From Nageia nagi (Eukaryota; Pinophyta), in contig JBITNC010000001.1 in assembly GCA_050084985.1 (NCBI GenBank), positions 142,352,001 through 142,416,000 on the forward strand: a stretch of DNA of 64,000 nt. Direction: 5' to 3'. This document shows, in pieces, positions 43,422 through 55,399 of the stretch (the first letter of the stretch is position 1; each line of letters starts with the position of its first letter). The translations under genes were made by a program, and so were the position numbers. The notes under the pieces are model-generated. The model saw only the letters and a program-made list of their open reading frames with translations. It was not told where the DNA came from and did not search any database.

Positions 43422-45110
43422 AGACCTCTTGCGAGCCGCCGCATCCACCTCTGAGATGCACCTCCTATTATCTGCCTTCTCCACCTCTCAGTAGTGCCTC
43501 CTACGAGCTGCCCATTGCATGGCTTCCTCCCCTGTGCATTGCATTCGCTCGCCTCTCTCCATCACAAAACCTTCCGTGCATAACACATCCAGCCCCTCAA
43601 CATTATGGTTTCCGATGTCACAGATGCAACCATATCCCTCTTCCCAATCCTTACTTCATCCCTGCAAATCCCTCTGCAATTCGTCACTTCTCTCTTGATC
43701 CCCCTTCTTAAATAAGTAGATCTTTAAATTCTCTTAAATGTTTTATCCTCTACATTCATGAAGATGGTTAAAGGAGGTTGCCACTTGCAAAAGTAAACAA
43801 GTGACTTTAATTTTATGTTTTAATTTTACAAATATAGTTGGTAGGAGTTTTAAATATCTAATTTTTTTAGTTAACTTTTTTTTTTTTAAAGAAAGGTAGT
43901 ATTTTTTCTTACTATGAGGGAAAATTATTTTTTTTACTTTAAAAAAAAGCTTTTTTTTTCAAATAAAGGATTTTTTTTTTAAGTTAACTTTCTAAGCAAA
44001 GAAAATGGGAGGAATTTTTTTAAGAGTTGTTTTTTTTTTTAAGTGAAAGACTCTATTATGCTAAATTTGTTTCTCTCTCCTTAATATTTACTAAATAAAA
44101 GGGGGAAGAACATTGTCTTTAAAAAAAGGGGGGAGAGATTAATCCTTATTTATGATTATCACTTGAAAAAAGTAATGGATTCATGCAATTATTTCTTCTC
44201 TTGTTCTAACCTTGGTTTGAAAATGCAAATAGAAGCATTTTACGATGTCTTCTAAGCATATGAAAGTAAGGAATCATATTGCAAGAATGAAGGTGCTTGA
44301 TAGGAAGATGGATAAGCTTTGGAAAAAATAAGGAAGAAATAATATGAGATAAAATGCAAAAATGATCAATCCTTATGAGATAAAGGAATGAAGTCATAGC
44401 CCGCATGCTCCATTTTTAAAATCATTATACAGTGGACTCCAATGATTTTATGATCGAGTAAATGGCTCTTCCTTTTGAATTAAGTCTTCTCTAAAATTTT
44501 TTGTGTTAAATTAACCTTGCTTTTATGATAAGTTGTTAAGACTTGTATTGATATTGAACATATTGTAAATCTCTTAGAGCTTTGTTATGTAACTAACACA
44601 AAACTAAGGAAACTACTAACCCCTCATTGTGTATGGTTTTCCTTCTTATTTGTAGTAAAACAATCAACAAATGCTCAAATTAAGTTAAGTCAATGATAAA
44701 ATGTGCACTAACTTCAAATATTAACTATAAACACTAACCCCAAATGCTAACTATAATTATAGATTAGGACTTACTAACCTTCAAACTACTTAAGGTTAAA
44801 CAAAGTGCACTAATATGACTTACAATCTTCTAACACTAACTTACAACTTACTAAATACAAATTACTTACCCAAATAAAGCTACTAACCTACAACTTATCA
44901 ATTTTTTAAATACAAATTTGTACAAGTTTCTTTCAATTATATTAATATTAAACATGATTAGTTTATATTGGTTGGTTACTTACAATTGCTATGATAGTTA
45001 GATGCTTGATGGTTAGTTAATATTTGTTAGTTACATGGTTGAATAATTTTTTTGCTACTAGTAATTGTGATTGGAAAATTGTATGTTGTTGCTTTGTATG
45101 CTTTAATCAA
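43422..45110. other. C-rich, then T-rich, non-coding DNA
   Basis: To about 43700 the DNA is C-rich without an open frame I can assign. 43800-44130 is dominated by T and A homopolymer runs. The remainder to 45110 may include the leader of the copia fragment that follows, but I see no LTR or primer site. Confidence 0.35.
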
Positions 45111-45130
45111 TTTAACCTTTCTTTTGTAGA

Positions 45131-45800
45131 AATGGAAGATTCCTTTTTACCTAAGCAAATCCTTGATGGTTCCAACTATGATACTTGAGAACCAAGGATG
45201 AAAGTAGAGCTTCAAGCATGCAAGTTTTAGAAAATAGTAAGTGAAAAGAAAGTCACCCCAATAGAAGCTAAAGCACTGAAGGTCTATAAATAACAAGAAT
45301 GAGTTGGCAACTTCTATGATCTTTAGGGCATTTTCAGATGAAGTTCTCCTCATGATTTGACCTCTACATGCACCAAAAAAGCTTGGCATAGGCTTAAGAA
45401 CATCTACCTTGGATCTAAGTTTTCAAGGAGGTTCAACATCTTTTAAAAACTCTTGCAATCTCATCAAGAGGAGGATGAAAGTGTGGCAATCTACTTGAAT
45501 AAGTTTATTGATCTTAGAAATCAGGTTGTAAGTTATGGATGTAATTGGATCAATGATGAATTCATAGTGTTCATCATCTTACAAAGACTCTTGTTGATCA
45601 GTATAATGTAACTTTAAGGTTTGGTCTAGTATAGTTCTCCATTGCCTACAATAGTACAGTCCTTGAAAGATTGGACAATGTGCTTGTGAGGGTTCTTTTG
45701 CTCAATCTCTAGGTTATAGGTAGGTTCTATCTATGAAAAAGGTTCAAAGTAACTATAAAGGGATAAATGAGGTAAAGAGTAAAAAGGAAAGAGATTGAAA
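45131..45800 (+). pseudogene. copia gag fragment, + strand
   Basis: Starts at an ATG (45133) and reads MEDSFLPKQILDGSNYDT, then KAWHRLKNIYLGSKFSRRF and ESVAIYLNKFIDLRNQVV. These are gag N-terminal and middle blocks, in the same subfamily as the gag of element E (MRESFLPKHILDGYNFEI). Stops fall at Trp/Gln positions. No pol follows before element E at 46139. Just before the ATG is a pyrimidine-rich stretch ending TTTTGTAG. Confidence 0.78.
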
Positions 45801-46133
45801 TCTAAATTACTGAAAGCAAGCTAAAACTAATCATTCCAGGCATTACCACATAGGAAGTAATCCATTACGAAGATTAAGAATAGAACAACTATTTTACCCT
45901 TGGGGTCTTGCAGTTGCAATACATAGCCACAACTTAGGAAAATGCTTTATACATAATGCTTACAAAATAGAATAATAGCCACAATTACAAAGAGAAAAAT
46001 ATCACTCTATTGTATTATCATATATGAAAATATTTTTCACATTAGGCAACTTTGCTGAAATGTTTGACCTTTTGGACCTCTAATAGTCTACTATTTATAC
46101 TATTCTATTTACAAAATAGGTGGTTTTCCACCA
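45801..46133. other. decayed tail of the gag fragment, or unassigned DNA
   Basis: No readable domain. It abuts the left TSD of element E. Confidence 0.35.
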
Positions 46134-46138
46134 TTAAT

Positions 46139-46632
46139 TGATGGAACTAACACTAACAACATAATTCCTAAACCACTAAGATCACATGAAAGCTCTCAAT
46201 TTGAATATAACTATCGCATAAAGCAATCTCACAAAGATAACATAAGATGTAAGTGGTTCCTCCAACTAGGAGTACATTCACTAACTAGATCTTAATCACA
46301 AATACAACTCTCTTATAATCCTCCTAATCTCAACTCTTAAACACTATCCTCTAGCATAACTTTACTCCATAATTGGTGTGTCTTTACAAATAGAGAGCCT
46401 TCTATCTATAGGCTAAAATCCCTCTTTGGATCACCTTTTTATCCAATGTACAAAAGCATGACATGCATATCCTTTTAACCAAGGGGCATGCTCATGACAT
46501 GGAGTGTAGAACAAGTTACATTATCATATTCACTTAAATACTTAAGGTATCAAATGATATCCTTAAATATTATTGAACTTACATGAAAAATTATTACATA
46601 ACCTTTACAATAATGCATTATAAATTCCAACA
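46139..46632 (-). repeat. 3' LTR of copia element E
   Basis: 494 bases. The high end is ATTCCAACA, next to CTCCCTCTTAA, whose complement (TTAAGAGGGAG) is the purine tract. By eye I count about 36 differences from the 5' LTR, roughly 7%. Confidence 0.92.
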
Positions 46633-46643
46633 CTCCCTCTTAA
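46633..46643 (-). promoter_or_regulatory. polypurine tract of element E
   Basis: The complement reads TTAAGAGGGAG directly before the 3' LTR. Confidence 0.85.
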
Positions 46644-47091
46644 TGTAATATTGGGATAGAGTGAATAAGAGAGAAAAAAGAAAAGGTAAGAGAGTTCTCC
46701 TCTAAATAGATACAACGAAGATGAGAAATTTTTACACATTTGTGAAGTAAGAAAGATCTAGTTTGAAACTCACTACTTTACTGAATACAATCATTAACCA
46801 CAACTAGTTTCAATGTACATGAAGTAGTCATCCAACTGGAATTCATGAAGAGTCTCCAAGAGCTTGCATACATGAGGTAAGAAATCTGCAATCTCAAAGG
46901 AACCTACAAGTCATAAGCATCTCAAATAACAAGATTAGTTAGATGCATCATATTAATATCAACAAGGATAGATGAATCACAAAAATGCCATCATGAACTA
47001 ATCAATGGTGCACTATAAGTCATCACGAAGATGCCATGCCAAAAACTCATAGTCACCTACTGTATATAAGACATGTTTTGATTATCATTAC
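46644..47091 (-). other. post-pol non-coding region of element E
   Basis: It lies between the tandem array and the purine tract. No open frame is supported. Confidence 0.5.
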
Positions 47092-47585
47092 AAAATAGAG
47101 CATGCACATACGAGTTCCTCACATATGGATAATTGAATAGTGCCAAAAGACACATAAGAGTTTCTCACACATGGATAACTAAATAGTGCTAGATCAAAAT
47201 AGAGCATGCACATACGAGTTCCTCACATATGGATAATTAAACAGTACCAAATGACACATAAGAGTTCCTCACATATGGATAACTGAACAGTGCTAGATTG
47301 ACCAAAATAGAGCATGCACATACAAGTTCCTCACATATGGATAACTGAACAGTGCCAAATAACACATAAGAGTTCCTCACATATTGATAACTAAATAGTG
47401 CTAGATTGACCAAAATAGAGAATGCACATATGAGTTCCTCACATATGGATAACTAAATAGTGCTACATTAACCAAAATAGAGCATACACATACGAGTTCC
47501 TCACATATGGATAACTGAATAGTGCCAAAAGACACATAAGAATTCCTCACATATAGATAACTAAACAATGCTAGATTGGCCAATC
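47092..47585 (-). repeat. 108-bp higher-order tandem array in element E
   Basis: Units start with AAAATAGAGCATGCACATAC at about 47092, 47196, 47304, 47412 and 47474. Spacing is 104, 108, 108 and 62 bases. Each full unit contains two half-units of about 54 bases that share AGTTCCTCACATATGGATAACTGAA. So it is a two-part repeat that lost half a unit once. It sits between the pol stop and the purine tract. Confidence 0.88.
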
Positions 47586-47989
47586 TTTTGGCTTTTAAAA
47601 TTTTGTACAAGTTTCTCATACAGATCAAACTTACCATGAAGCTATACAACAAAATCAACACTATACAGCATAAAATCCCCCTAAAGGTGAAGTTGTCATC
47701 ACAAACATGAATTCAACACAAAGATTCAAATTTCACTCCCTCTTGAGGGCAACTTCACTAACTTGATAGCATCCTTAAGCTTACAAAATTAAGCTTTCAA
47801 AAGGGGCTTGGTGAACAAATCAGCAGAGTTTAAGATGAATGGATAATACTCCAAGTGTATGATGCCATCAAGAACCTTCTCCTTGATAAAATGGGCATGG
47901 ATTTTTACATGTTTAGTTCTCTAATGGAACATAGGAATCTTAGCTAAAGAAATAGTCGATTGATTATCTGAAGAAATCAAAGATGAGCC
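47586..47989 (-). other. post-pol region of element E, upstream of the array
   Basis: Short open frames only, nothing with domain similarity. On the - strand this follows the end of RNase H. Confidence 0.4.
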
Positions 47990-48420
47990 ATCTTACTCAT
48001 ACCTAATTTCTTTCAAAATATTTCTTAGCCAAATGGCTTCTTGGGCTGCAACAAACATGGCACGGTATTCAACTTTTATGGTAGAAAGAGAAATAGTAGG
48101 TTGCTTCTTGGAAACCCAAGAGATAGCACTTAAACCAATGCTAAACACATACGTAAAGGTTAATTTTCTATCATCTCTATCTCCTCCATAGGCAAAATTT
48201 GAGAATCTAGAGAGAACAAATGAGTGCAACTTAGAATACTTGAGAGCAATATCCTTAATCCTTGCAACATACCTTAAGATTTGCTTAACAACATTGAAGT
48301 GCTTGACATATGGTTTTTGCATGAATTGTTCCATCAGATTCACTATAAAGGTAATATCTAAGCTAGATATAGTCAAATACAAAAGACTACCAAGTAATTA
48401 CCTGTAAGCTATAGCATCAA
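47990..48420 (-). pseudogene. copia RNase H and RT end of element E
   Basis: Open from 48382 to 47993. It reads MYLTISSLDITFIVNLMEQF, HFNVVKQILRYVARIKDIAL and WVSKKQPTISLSTIKVEYRA, then EAIWLRNILKEI. This is the copia RT end and RNase H; the family S-x-x-EAEY block reads STIKVEY. The family D-W/Y-A-GD block reads FAYGGD. Confidence 0.88.
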
Positions 48421-48424
48421 CCAA

Positions 48425-49340
48425 CTAAGAGTTGGAGCTTAAAGAAATAGTGATTCTAGGAGAGATAGGGATTACAACATATCTACACTCCTCTATTCTA
48501 AACTTTTGTAAGATGTCTAATATATACTTAGATTGATTGAGGTAAGTACAATCCTTGTATTGATACACTTGCATTCCAAGATCGTAGTGCAAAAGACCAA
48601 GATCAATCATTTCAAATATTGCCTTAAGTTTGGATATGCTCTCTTGAATAATTTTATTAGTATTCCTAGTAATTAAAAGATCATCCATATAAAAGAGAAT
48701 TAAGACCACATCTTTTCTTTGATTGAGCACATATAGATCAAAGTCAAAAAAAAAATTTAGAGAAACCAATGTCTATAAAAATACCTTGAAATCTTCATGT
48801 ACCAGGCTCAAGGTGCTTGCTTAAGTTCATACAATGACTTATTTAGCTTGCATACAAAGGAATATTTACCTTCCATAATAAATCCTTCTGGTTGATTCAT
48901 GAAGATTTCCACATCCAAATCACCATTGAGAAATGCACTCTTGACATCAAGTTAAAAAACTTTCCATCCTTGAATTGTAGAAAGAGTAAGGATAATCCTA
49001 ACAAAAGGCATCTTTGCTATGAGAGCAAAGGTTTTCTCATAATCTATATTATATTTCTAATAAAAACCTTTAGCTACTAACCTTGCTTTGTATTTCTCAA
49101 TATCTCTAACTGAATTGAATTCAACCTTATAGATCCACTTATTACCAATCGCATTCTTCTTATTGAGATAAGGAATCAAGTCCCAAGTTTTATTTTTCAT
49201 AAGCGCATCATACTTCACTTTCATGGCTTCCATATAGCACTCATGTGTAGAAGCTTCTTTGAAGGTTGAGGGCTCATTCTTGTTGTCAATCTTAGCAATT
49301 AAGGATTTGTTCAAGGTCATGCTCCTTGTCACCCTTTGTG
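48425..49340 (-). pseudogene. copia reverse transcriptase of element E
   Basis: 49332-49057 reads the entry of RT, KNKTWDLIPYLNKKNAIGNK then WIYKVEFNSVRDIEKYKARL and VAKGF. 48769-48425 reads VVLILFYMDDLLITRN with an intact YMDD, then FEMIDLGLLHYDLGMQV and the YLNQSKYILDIL block. Between them (49050-48775) the MDVKTAFLNG-type block is in broken frames. Confidence 0.9.
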
Positions 49341-49344
49341 TTAT

Positions 49345-50440
49345 AGAATTTTGTTCCTAAGGTGACTTATCTATATCAATATCTAACTAGCTAGGTGCAA
49401 CTGAAGAGTCCTCTGGATCATCAACATCCTCTTTGGAAGTAGATTCTTTAAGAAGTTCAATGAACTTTACATCCCTTGAAATGAACACTATTTTATGGAG
49501 AGTAGAGCCTGTAGCCTCTATACTGACTATCATAACTCACAAAGATGCATTTTTTAGCTCTTTTGTTCAAATTCTTCCTTTTATCAGAAATAATATAGGA
49601 GAATGCTTCACAACCAAACACCTTAAGGTGAGAAATGTTAGGTATTCTTCCTGATCAAGCCTCAAAAGGAGTTTTACTTTGAATAGTTTTTGTGAAACAC
49701 CTATTCAAGGTATAAATAGTAGTGCTCATATCTTCACCCCACAAGAATTTAGAAAGATTACCTAAAATGCATCTAGTTATCTTCATAATTGTTCTTTTTT
49801 TTTGGCAACACCATTCTACTAAGGAGTGTAGGAATTGTAAATTGCCTCTTGATTCTATACTTAGCATAATAGTCATTGAACTCATTGTTACTATATTCTC
49901 CCCCATTATCTAATCTCAACATCTTGATTTTAAGGTTAGTTTGATTCTCAACAAAGGCCTTTAAAAATTTTAAAACTCTCAAAGGTTTGATCCTTATGTT
50001 CAAGTAGATACCCAAAGGTTATTCTACTAACATCATCAATGAAGGTCAAGACATAAGATGCACCTCCAAGCGACTTAGTCTAAAATGAACCCATCAAATC
50101 TGAATGCACAAGTTGAAGAGGTTGATATGCTCTTGTTACTTTATCTTTTTCAAACTTTTATCTATGCATCTTTTCAAGAATGCACTTCTCGCATAGACCA
50201 ATTGAAGAAGAAATTGAAGGCAAACCTTCCACAAGTTCTTGGTCTTTCATGACTTGAATACTCTTATGGTTAAGGTGCCCTAAATGATGGTACCAAAGAT
50301 TGCCTTTATAACACACACACTAGAAGTAAGACTCAATTTTGATGGAGCTTGATCCATAATGTAGAGGTTATCTTTCACATATCCTTTAACCAAAGTGGTA
50401 AGTCCTTTCTTAATGCACTAAGATTAAGAGTTGAACTCAA
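49345..50440 (-). pseudogene. copia integrase of element E
   Basis: 50015-49773 reads KMLRLDNGGEYSNNEFNDYY, the second catalytic Asp and its context. The overlapping frame at 49906-49655 reads LSKFLWGEDMSTTIYTLNR, the block after the catalytic Glu. The zinc module and first Asp fall between 50330 and 50030 in broken frames. Confidence 0.85.
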
Positions 50441-50587
50441 ATGAGTACCTTTTTCTAGCAACTTGGATCATAGAGAGAATGTTTATCCTAAGATTAGGAA
50501 CAAAGAGAACATTGTCAAGAACCTTTTCATGAATCAACACACTCCTAATTCCTTAGAATTCAAGGGTAGAGATATCACCTATCACAA

Positions 50588-50780
50588 CTATATCTTATAC
50601 TTGTGAAAGTTCTCAAATTTTTCCTTTTCAAAGCATAGGTGATTAGTGCAATCAGAATCAATAATCCAATTATATGGAAAAGAGCAAATCATGGATAAGA
50701 GTTCCTTATGCTTCAAAAATAAGGTGCCTAGAAAGGTTCTCAAGGGAGAATACTTCTTCTTTATAATCAAGCCTTATTTC
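50588..50780 (-). pseudogene. copia protease of element E
   Basis: 50770-50588 reads SPLRTFLGTLFLKHKE and YNWIIDSDCTNHLCFEKEKF. The copia active site D-S-G-C-T-N-H reads D-S-D-C-T-N-H, so the Gly is replaced by Asp (one G-to-A). Confidence 0.85.
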
Positions 50781-50819
50781 CATAACCATTAAAAAATTTT
50801 CAAATTTTGAAGAAAGGCT

Positions 50820-51227
50820 TTGAAGTAAGATGAAGACCATAAACTCATCAATGATCCAATTGCACCCATAAGCAACAAGTTGGATCCCAAGGTCAATGAT
50901 TATGGTAACATTTTCATCTTCCCTTTAATGAGATTAAAACATCATTTAGAGAATTTGAACCAAGGTAGATTTGCTTAAGATTATCCCAAGCTTCCTTTAT
51001 CAAGGTTGAAGAGGAACATCATCTAAAATTGCATGGTAAATCATGGAGGTTGCTAACTCATTCTTCGTGTTGTAAGCCTCTAATGCCTTCTTATCTGTAA
51101 GAGGTATAAGGTTCTCATTCACTATTTTTCAAAGCTTCCTTATCTATAATTCAACTCTCATTTTTGGTTCCTAAATCTCAAAGTTATAACCATCAAGAAT
51201 GTGTTTGGGTAAAAAAGATTCTCTCAT
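50820..51227 (-). pseudogene. copia gag of element E
   Basis: The start ATG is the complement of 51225-51227. It reads MRESFLPKHILDGYNFEI, then stop, EPKMRVEL, and farther on NENLIPLTDKKALEAYNTKN, IYLGSNSLNDVLISLKGR. This is the N-terminal half of copia gag. A shift follows and the region from 50960 to 50820 reads VTIIIDLGIQLVAYGCNWI. The knuckle is not readable. The ATG is preceded by a pyrimidine-rich run ending TTGTGTAG. Confidence 0.82.
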
Positions 51228-52231
51228 TTACTACACAAGAATGTGAAATAATAAGCATGTGATTCAATAAACAATATTAAATATTAAGTTTTAACCAAGT
51301 AAATAATATATGTTACTAAATATATGCTTGATTTGATTCACAAGTGTAAATGTTTTATAATTCAAATAATAACCTATGTACCCAAATACATTTCTCATCT
51401 CAAGAACTATAGATGTAGAGTGGCATTGTTGAGGTTTATTTTCTTATTTAAAATTAGGCTTTCACTTGGATGCTTACACAAGAGGAGTCTAGGTCCTACC
51501 AATCCTCAACTAGTTTCCTTTGGGTAGCAATATACTCTCATAGGGAGGAGTACTAGCTATTTTTTAAAGTTTCAATGTTTATTGGATCGGCCAAATTATT
51601 AATCTTGATTAGGTTTCAAGTTTTCCTCCTAGGTTATCAGGATAATTCCTAAATGGATGTGTGGATATGTGGTATCACTACACACATACCTATTCACCTA
51701 TTGGATTAAATCCAAACCAACAGAGGACTTAGAGACAATTGAGAAGTATGAACTTTTCACCAATTGGATCATCATACTTAAAGGCTCTAATCTACCTATC
51801 CTCACCTCATGGCTCCATAAACAAGTCATGTTGTAGAATGTATGTGTGAATGTATTCATTTTAGGTGGTTGCTCATATCAGTGTTTGCATTTTTATTTGC
51901 ATAAGCAATTAAAATAAAATGCAAAACATGAAGTAAAAGAGCATAAGTAAAATATCATCCATTCAATTTGAAACCTAAGTGTTTAATGGGTTTTGTTTAC
52001 CAACCCCTAAAGGAAATCTTTTACATCAATTCTAATTTTGCACAAGACCATTCTTGCATAAAAAAATTGGCATTTACCAATCCCATAACGTAAAAATATG
52101 CATCATTAACTTAAAGAAATAAGTATCATGCATATTTTAACTTAAAAAGGTAGGAATCATGCATCATTTAACTTTTAAAAAATTAAATATGCATTAAGAA
52201 GGAGTATAACTCATCCTTTTAATTTGCATAA
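51228..52231 (-). other. leader of element E, part nearest gag
   Basis: About 1 kb without supported coding sequence, ending at the TSD of element F. Confidence 0.45.
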
Positions 52232-52236
52232 GTTCA

Positions 52237-52639
52237 TGTTATGGTGCTACAATTATGAAAAAAGGAAATATTGTAGAAATGAAATGAATATAGAATTGAA
52301 ATAGGAAAATGACAACTATTTATTGCAAATAACAGAGCATGCATTGGTAAATAGAACATGAAATAGCATCAATAAGTAGATAAGGATAAGATTTTATTGA
52401 ATAGTAATAGAATCACAAGCCACTTTGAGGGGGCTACCTCCTTACAACTCCATGGTGAAAAAATAATGTTCCTGATTCCTTTCTCTACATACTTCTATCT
52501 ATTTATAATAAACTAACCCCAACATTAATAGTAATACAAAATTGGACCCACCCTTACAATCAAAATATTACAATATAGGTTGATAATTTAATAAAATACT
52601 AATACTACCACTAAAATGTTAGGATGTGGGATACTAACA
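52237..52639 (-). repeat. 3' LTR of gypsy F
   Basis: 403 bases, TGTTATGGTG to ACTAACA on the + strand. The next bases TGCCACCCCTCTTT read as a purine-rich tract on the - strand. By eye about 45 differences from the other copy, roughly 11%. Confidence 0.92.
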
Positions 52640-52689
52640 TGCCACCCCTCTTTGGATGAAGCTTTGTCCTCGAAGCTTGAAGTGTGGAA

Positions 52690-53000
52690 ACTATTACTAT
52701 AGTTGATGAAGGATTTCCCATGTTGCATCTTCTAATGCCATGCCTTCCCACTGCATAAGGACTTTTATGATGGAGCACTTACAAAGCTATCGTGAACATT
52801 GATTCAGAACTACCTAAGGTATAACTATAATTGATACATCTTCTACCAACTTAGGTAATTATGTCTGAACTTGAACCTCTGATCCAACCACTTTCTTGAG
52901 GTAAGAGACATGAAACACTGGGTGAATCTTAGAACAAGTAGGAAGCTCTAATTTGTATGTAGCTAGGCTAATGCATTGTAACACCTTGTAAGGGCCATAA
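52690..53000 (-). pseudogene. gypsy F integrase C-terminus and chromodomain
   Basis: The - strand reads [20 protein letters not shown] (about 52925-52865), the conserved integrase tail, then IKVLMQWEGMALEDATWE (about 52765-52705). The V-x-W-x-x-x-x-x-x-x-x-TWE pattern is the chromodomain of plant chromoviruses, thought to steer integration to certain chromatin. One or two stops interrupt the join. Confidence 0.85.
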
Positions 53001-53980
53001 GACTTTGGGGCCAATTTTTGAGGGCCTTTTATGTTTAAGGATTTCTAGTGATAAGGTTGCAACCTCAAAAAGACCATGTCATCTACCTAGAATCCCTTTC
53101 CACACAATACTAATTAACCTGTTGTTTCATATGGTGTTGGGCTATTTGAAGGTTATCCTTGAACAAATGAAGAATATCATCTTGAGTAACTAAAGCTAAG
53201 TTAACTAACTAAGATTTACTAGTACCTATAACATATGAGGTGACTGTTGGTGGAGCTTGACCATACACTACTTCATAGGGGGTCATCTTACTGGTAGAAT
53301 GATAAGATGTATTATACCACCACCCAGCCAAGGGAAGCCATCATACCCAACGTATAAGTTATGCTAAAGCAAAACAATGTAAATATGTTTCCAAGCATTT
53401 GTTGGTAATTTTAATCTAACCATTAGTTTGTGGGTGATATGCTGAGCACATATTTAGTTGGGTACCTTGTAATTTAAAAAGATCTTACCAAAAATAACTT
53501 GTAAAAGTGGGATCACAATCATTAACAATCATCTCTGGCATGCCATGTAGTTTGAAAATTGTATCTAGGAATAATTGTGCCACTATCACTACTTTATAGG
53601 GATGAGCTAATGAACCAAAATGAGTATATTTAGATAATCAATCAATCACCAGTAGAATAACTAATTTTCCATGAGATTTAGGAAGGCCTTCAATGAAATC
53701 CATTGAGATATTGATTCATGTATGAGTAGGTATGGGGCAAGGTTGAAGGAGTCTTGGAGTACCCACTATCTCACCCTTTTGTCTTTGACACACATCATAA
53801 GCTACCACAAATTGCTTGATATCTAATTTCATACCTATCCAATAGAATGATCATGCCACTCGCTTATAGGTTTTCAAAAATCCTTCATGTCCTAATGTAG
53901 GTGTGGAATGCAATTCATCAAGTATTTTTGATTTACATTTTGAAGGAGATGGTAACAAAATTCGACCTTTGAATATCAAA
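53001..53980 (-). pseudogene. gypsy F integrase
   Basis: Reading from 53980 down, the - strand gives the zinc module (CVKDK-like words near 53800), then MDFIEGLPKS-like sequence near 53705-53670 and the region of the other catalytic residues, in frames broken by stops. The 53100-53300 part reads the block before the conserved tail. The catalytic triad cannot be confirmed by eye. Confidence 0.7.
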
Positions 53981-54030
53981 TTACCATCATGCCATGTATG
54001 GTGTGGTTTACTCATGAGGTCTTGAGTGAC

Positions 54031-54700
54031 CTATTTTATTAATTCTTGGGTGGAGCTATCCTTTGCCCACTCTTGTTTAACTTTATCCAACCATTGAGGA
54101 ATAGGAGATGAAAGAGCTTTCAGTGCTACTTGATCTTCAAATTTTTTGGACAAAGCATCAACAATCACATTCTTCTTATCTTTATGGTATACTATCTCAT
54201 AATCATACCCCATTAGTTTGGTCACCCATTTTTGTTGCTTAGGCATAGAAATGCATTGCTCAATGAAAAATTTCAAACTTTGATGATCTGTGAGGATGAT
54301 GAAATGGCAACCAATGAGATATGGTCTCCAACATTGAACTACATGAATGATGGCAAGCATTTCTTTTTCATAAGTGGATTTGCCCAAATTTTTTCCAGAG
54401 AGTTCTCTACTAGTGAATGCCAAGGGATGCCCTTCTTGCATTAATATTACCCTAATTCCTACTCCACAAGCATCACTTTCTATCACAAAGGTTTTAGAAA
54501 AATCTAGCATCACTAATACTAAGGTGGTACACATCACCTCCTTAAGCTTAATGAAAGCTATCTTAGCTTGATGGAACCATTGGAAAGCATTCTTTTTCAA
54601 CAACATGGTTAGAGGTGCTACAATCTTGCCATAATCCTTCACAAATTTTTGATAATAGCCTATCAACTCTAAGAATCCTCAAATACTTTTCAAATATTTA
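54031..54700 (-). pseudogene. gypsy F RT end and RNase H (longest open stretch in the window)
   Basis: 54666-54031 is open for 211 residues, the longest open frame in the window. It begins in RT (IGYYQKFVKDYGKIVAPLT) and continues through RNase H: FVIESDACGVGIRVILMQEG with the first Asp, STYEKEMLAIIHVVQCWRPY with the Glu, LTDHQSLKFFIEQ with the Asp of TDH, and NVIVDALSKK. All four family motifs are readable. It is cut off from the RT upstream by stops. Confidence 0.92.
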
Positions 54701-55340
54701 GGAATAGACCAATTTTGCATGTTAGTAATCTTTTGTGGATCTACCTTGACTCCCTCTTTAGATATAACATGGCCTAAGTAGTCAATTTCCCTCTTGCCAA
54801 ATGACCATTTTGATTTTTTTTTCATATAGCTAGTGTTCCTTCAAGATTTGTAGGGTTTGGTCAACATGTGCCACATGTTCTTTCCATATCTTACTGTAGA
54901 TCAAGATATCATCAAAGAAAACTAAAATGAACTTCCTGAGGAATGAACAAAACACCTAATTCATTAAACTTTGAAATGTGGGTGGAGCATTTGTGAGGCC
55001 AAAAGGCATGACTAGGAACTCATAATGGCCCTAATAAGTGTGAAATGCAATTTTTGGTATATCCTCCTCCTTGAGATAAATTTGGTGATACCCAGATTGC
55101 AGGTCCAACTTGGAAAAATATCTTGCCCCATGTAGTTCATCCAATAATTCATCAATAATTTGGATGGAAAATTTGTCCTTGATTGTAATTTTATTGAGGA
55201 CCTTGAAATCCACACACATATGCCATGAACCATCTTTCTTATGAATCAATATAATTGAAGAATACTTAATTAAGATGGGTTGTAGATCCTTAGGCTCTGT
55301 GATTTTAGATTTGGTGATTGATCACAATTTGTATAGATCC
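54701..55340 (-). pseudogene. gypsy F reverse transcriptase core
   Basis: 55249-55031 reads [36 protein letters not shown], the first RT motifs with their Asp. Further on, LVMPFGLTNAPPTFQ (about 55020-54975) and VFFDDILIYSKIW (about 54930-54885) give the active site FDD. DYLGHVISKEG follows near 54785. Stops and one shift divide the frame. Confidence 0.9.
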
Positions 55341-55399
55341 ACCCTATAATCCCTTGAGAGTATACTCTTATTCATCTATTTTGAAGATCATCCATAGCT

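Noticed and set aside
43281-43700. CpG-island promoter of a host gene
   Set aside because: The GC-rich segment is made of tandem repeats and no gene starts beside it on either strand.
47092-47585. CRISPR array
   Set aside because: Regular repeats, but the spacers are also repeats and the setting is a plant retrotransposon. It is a tandem array.
54232-54571. Plus-strand open frames over the gypsy F RNase H
   Set aside because: Shadows of the 211-residue minus-strand frame, which has all RNase H motifs.
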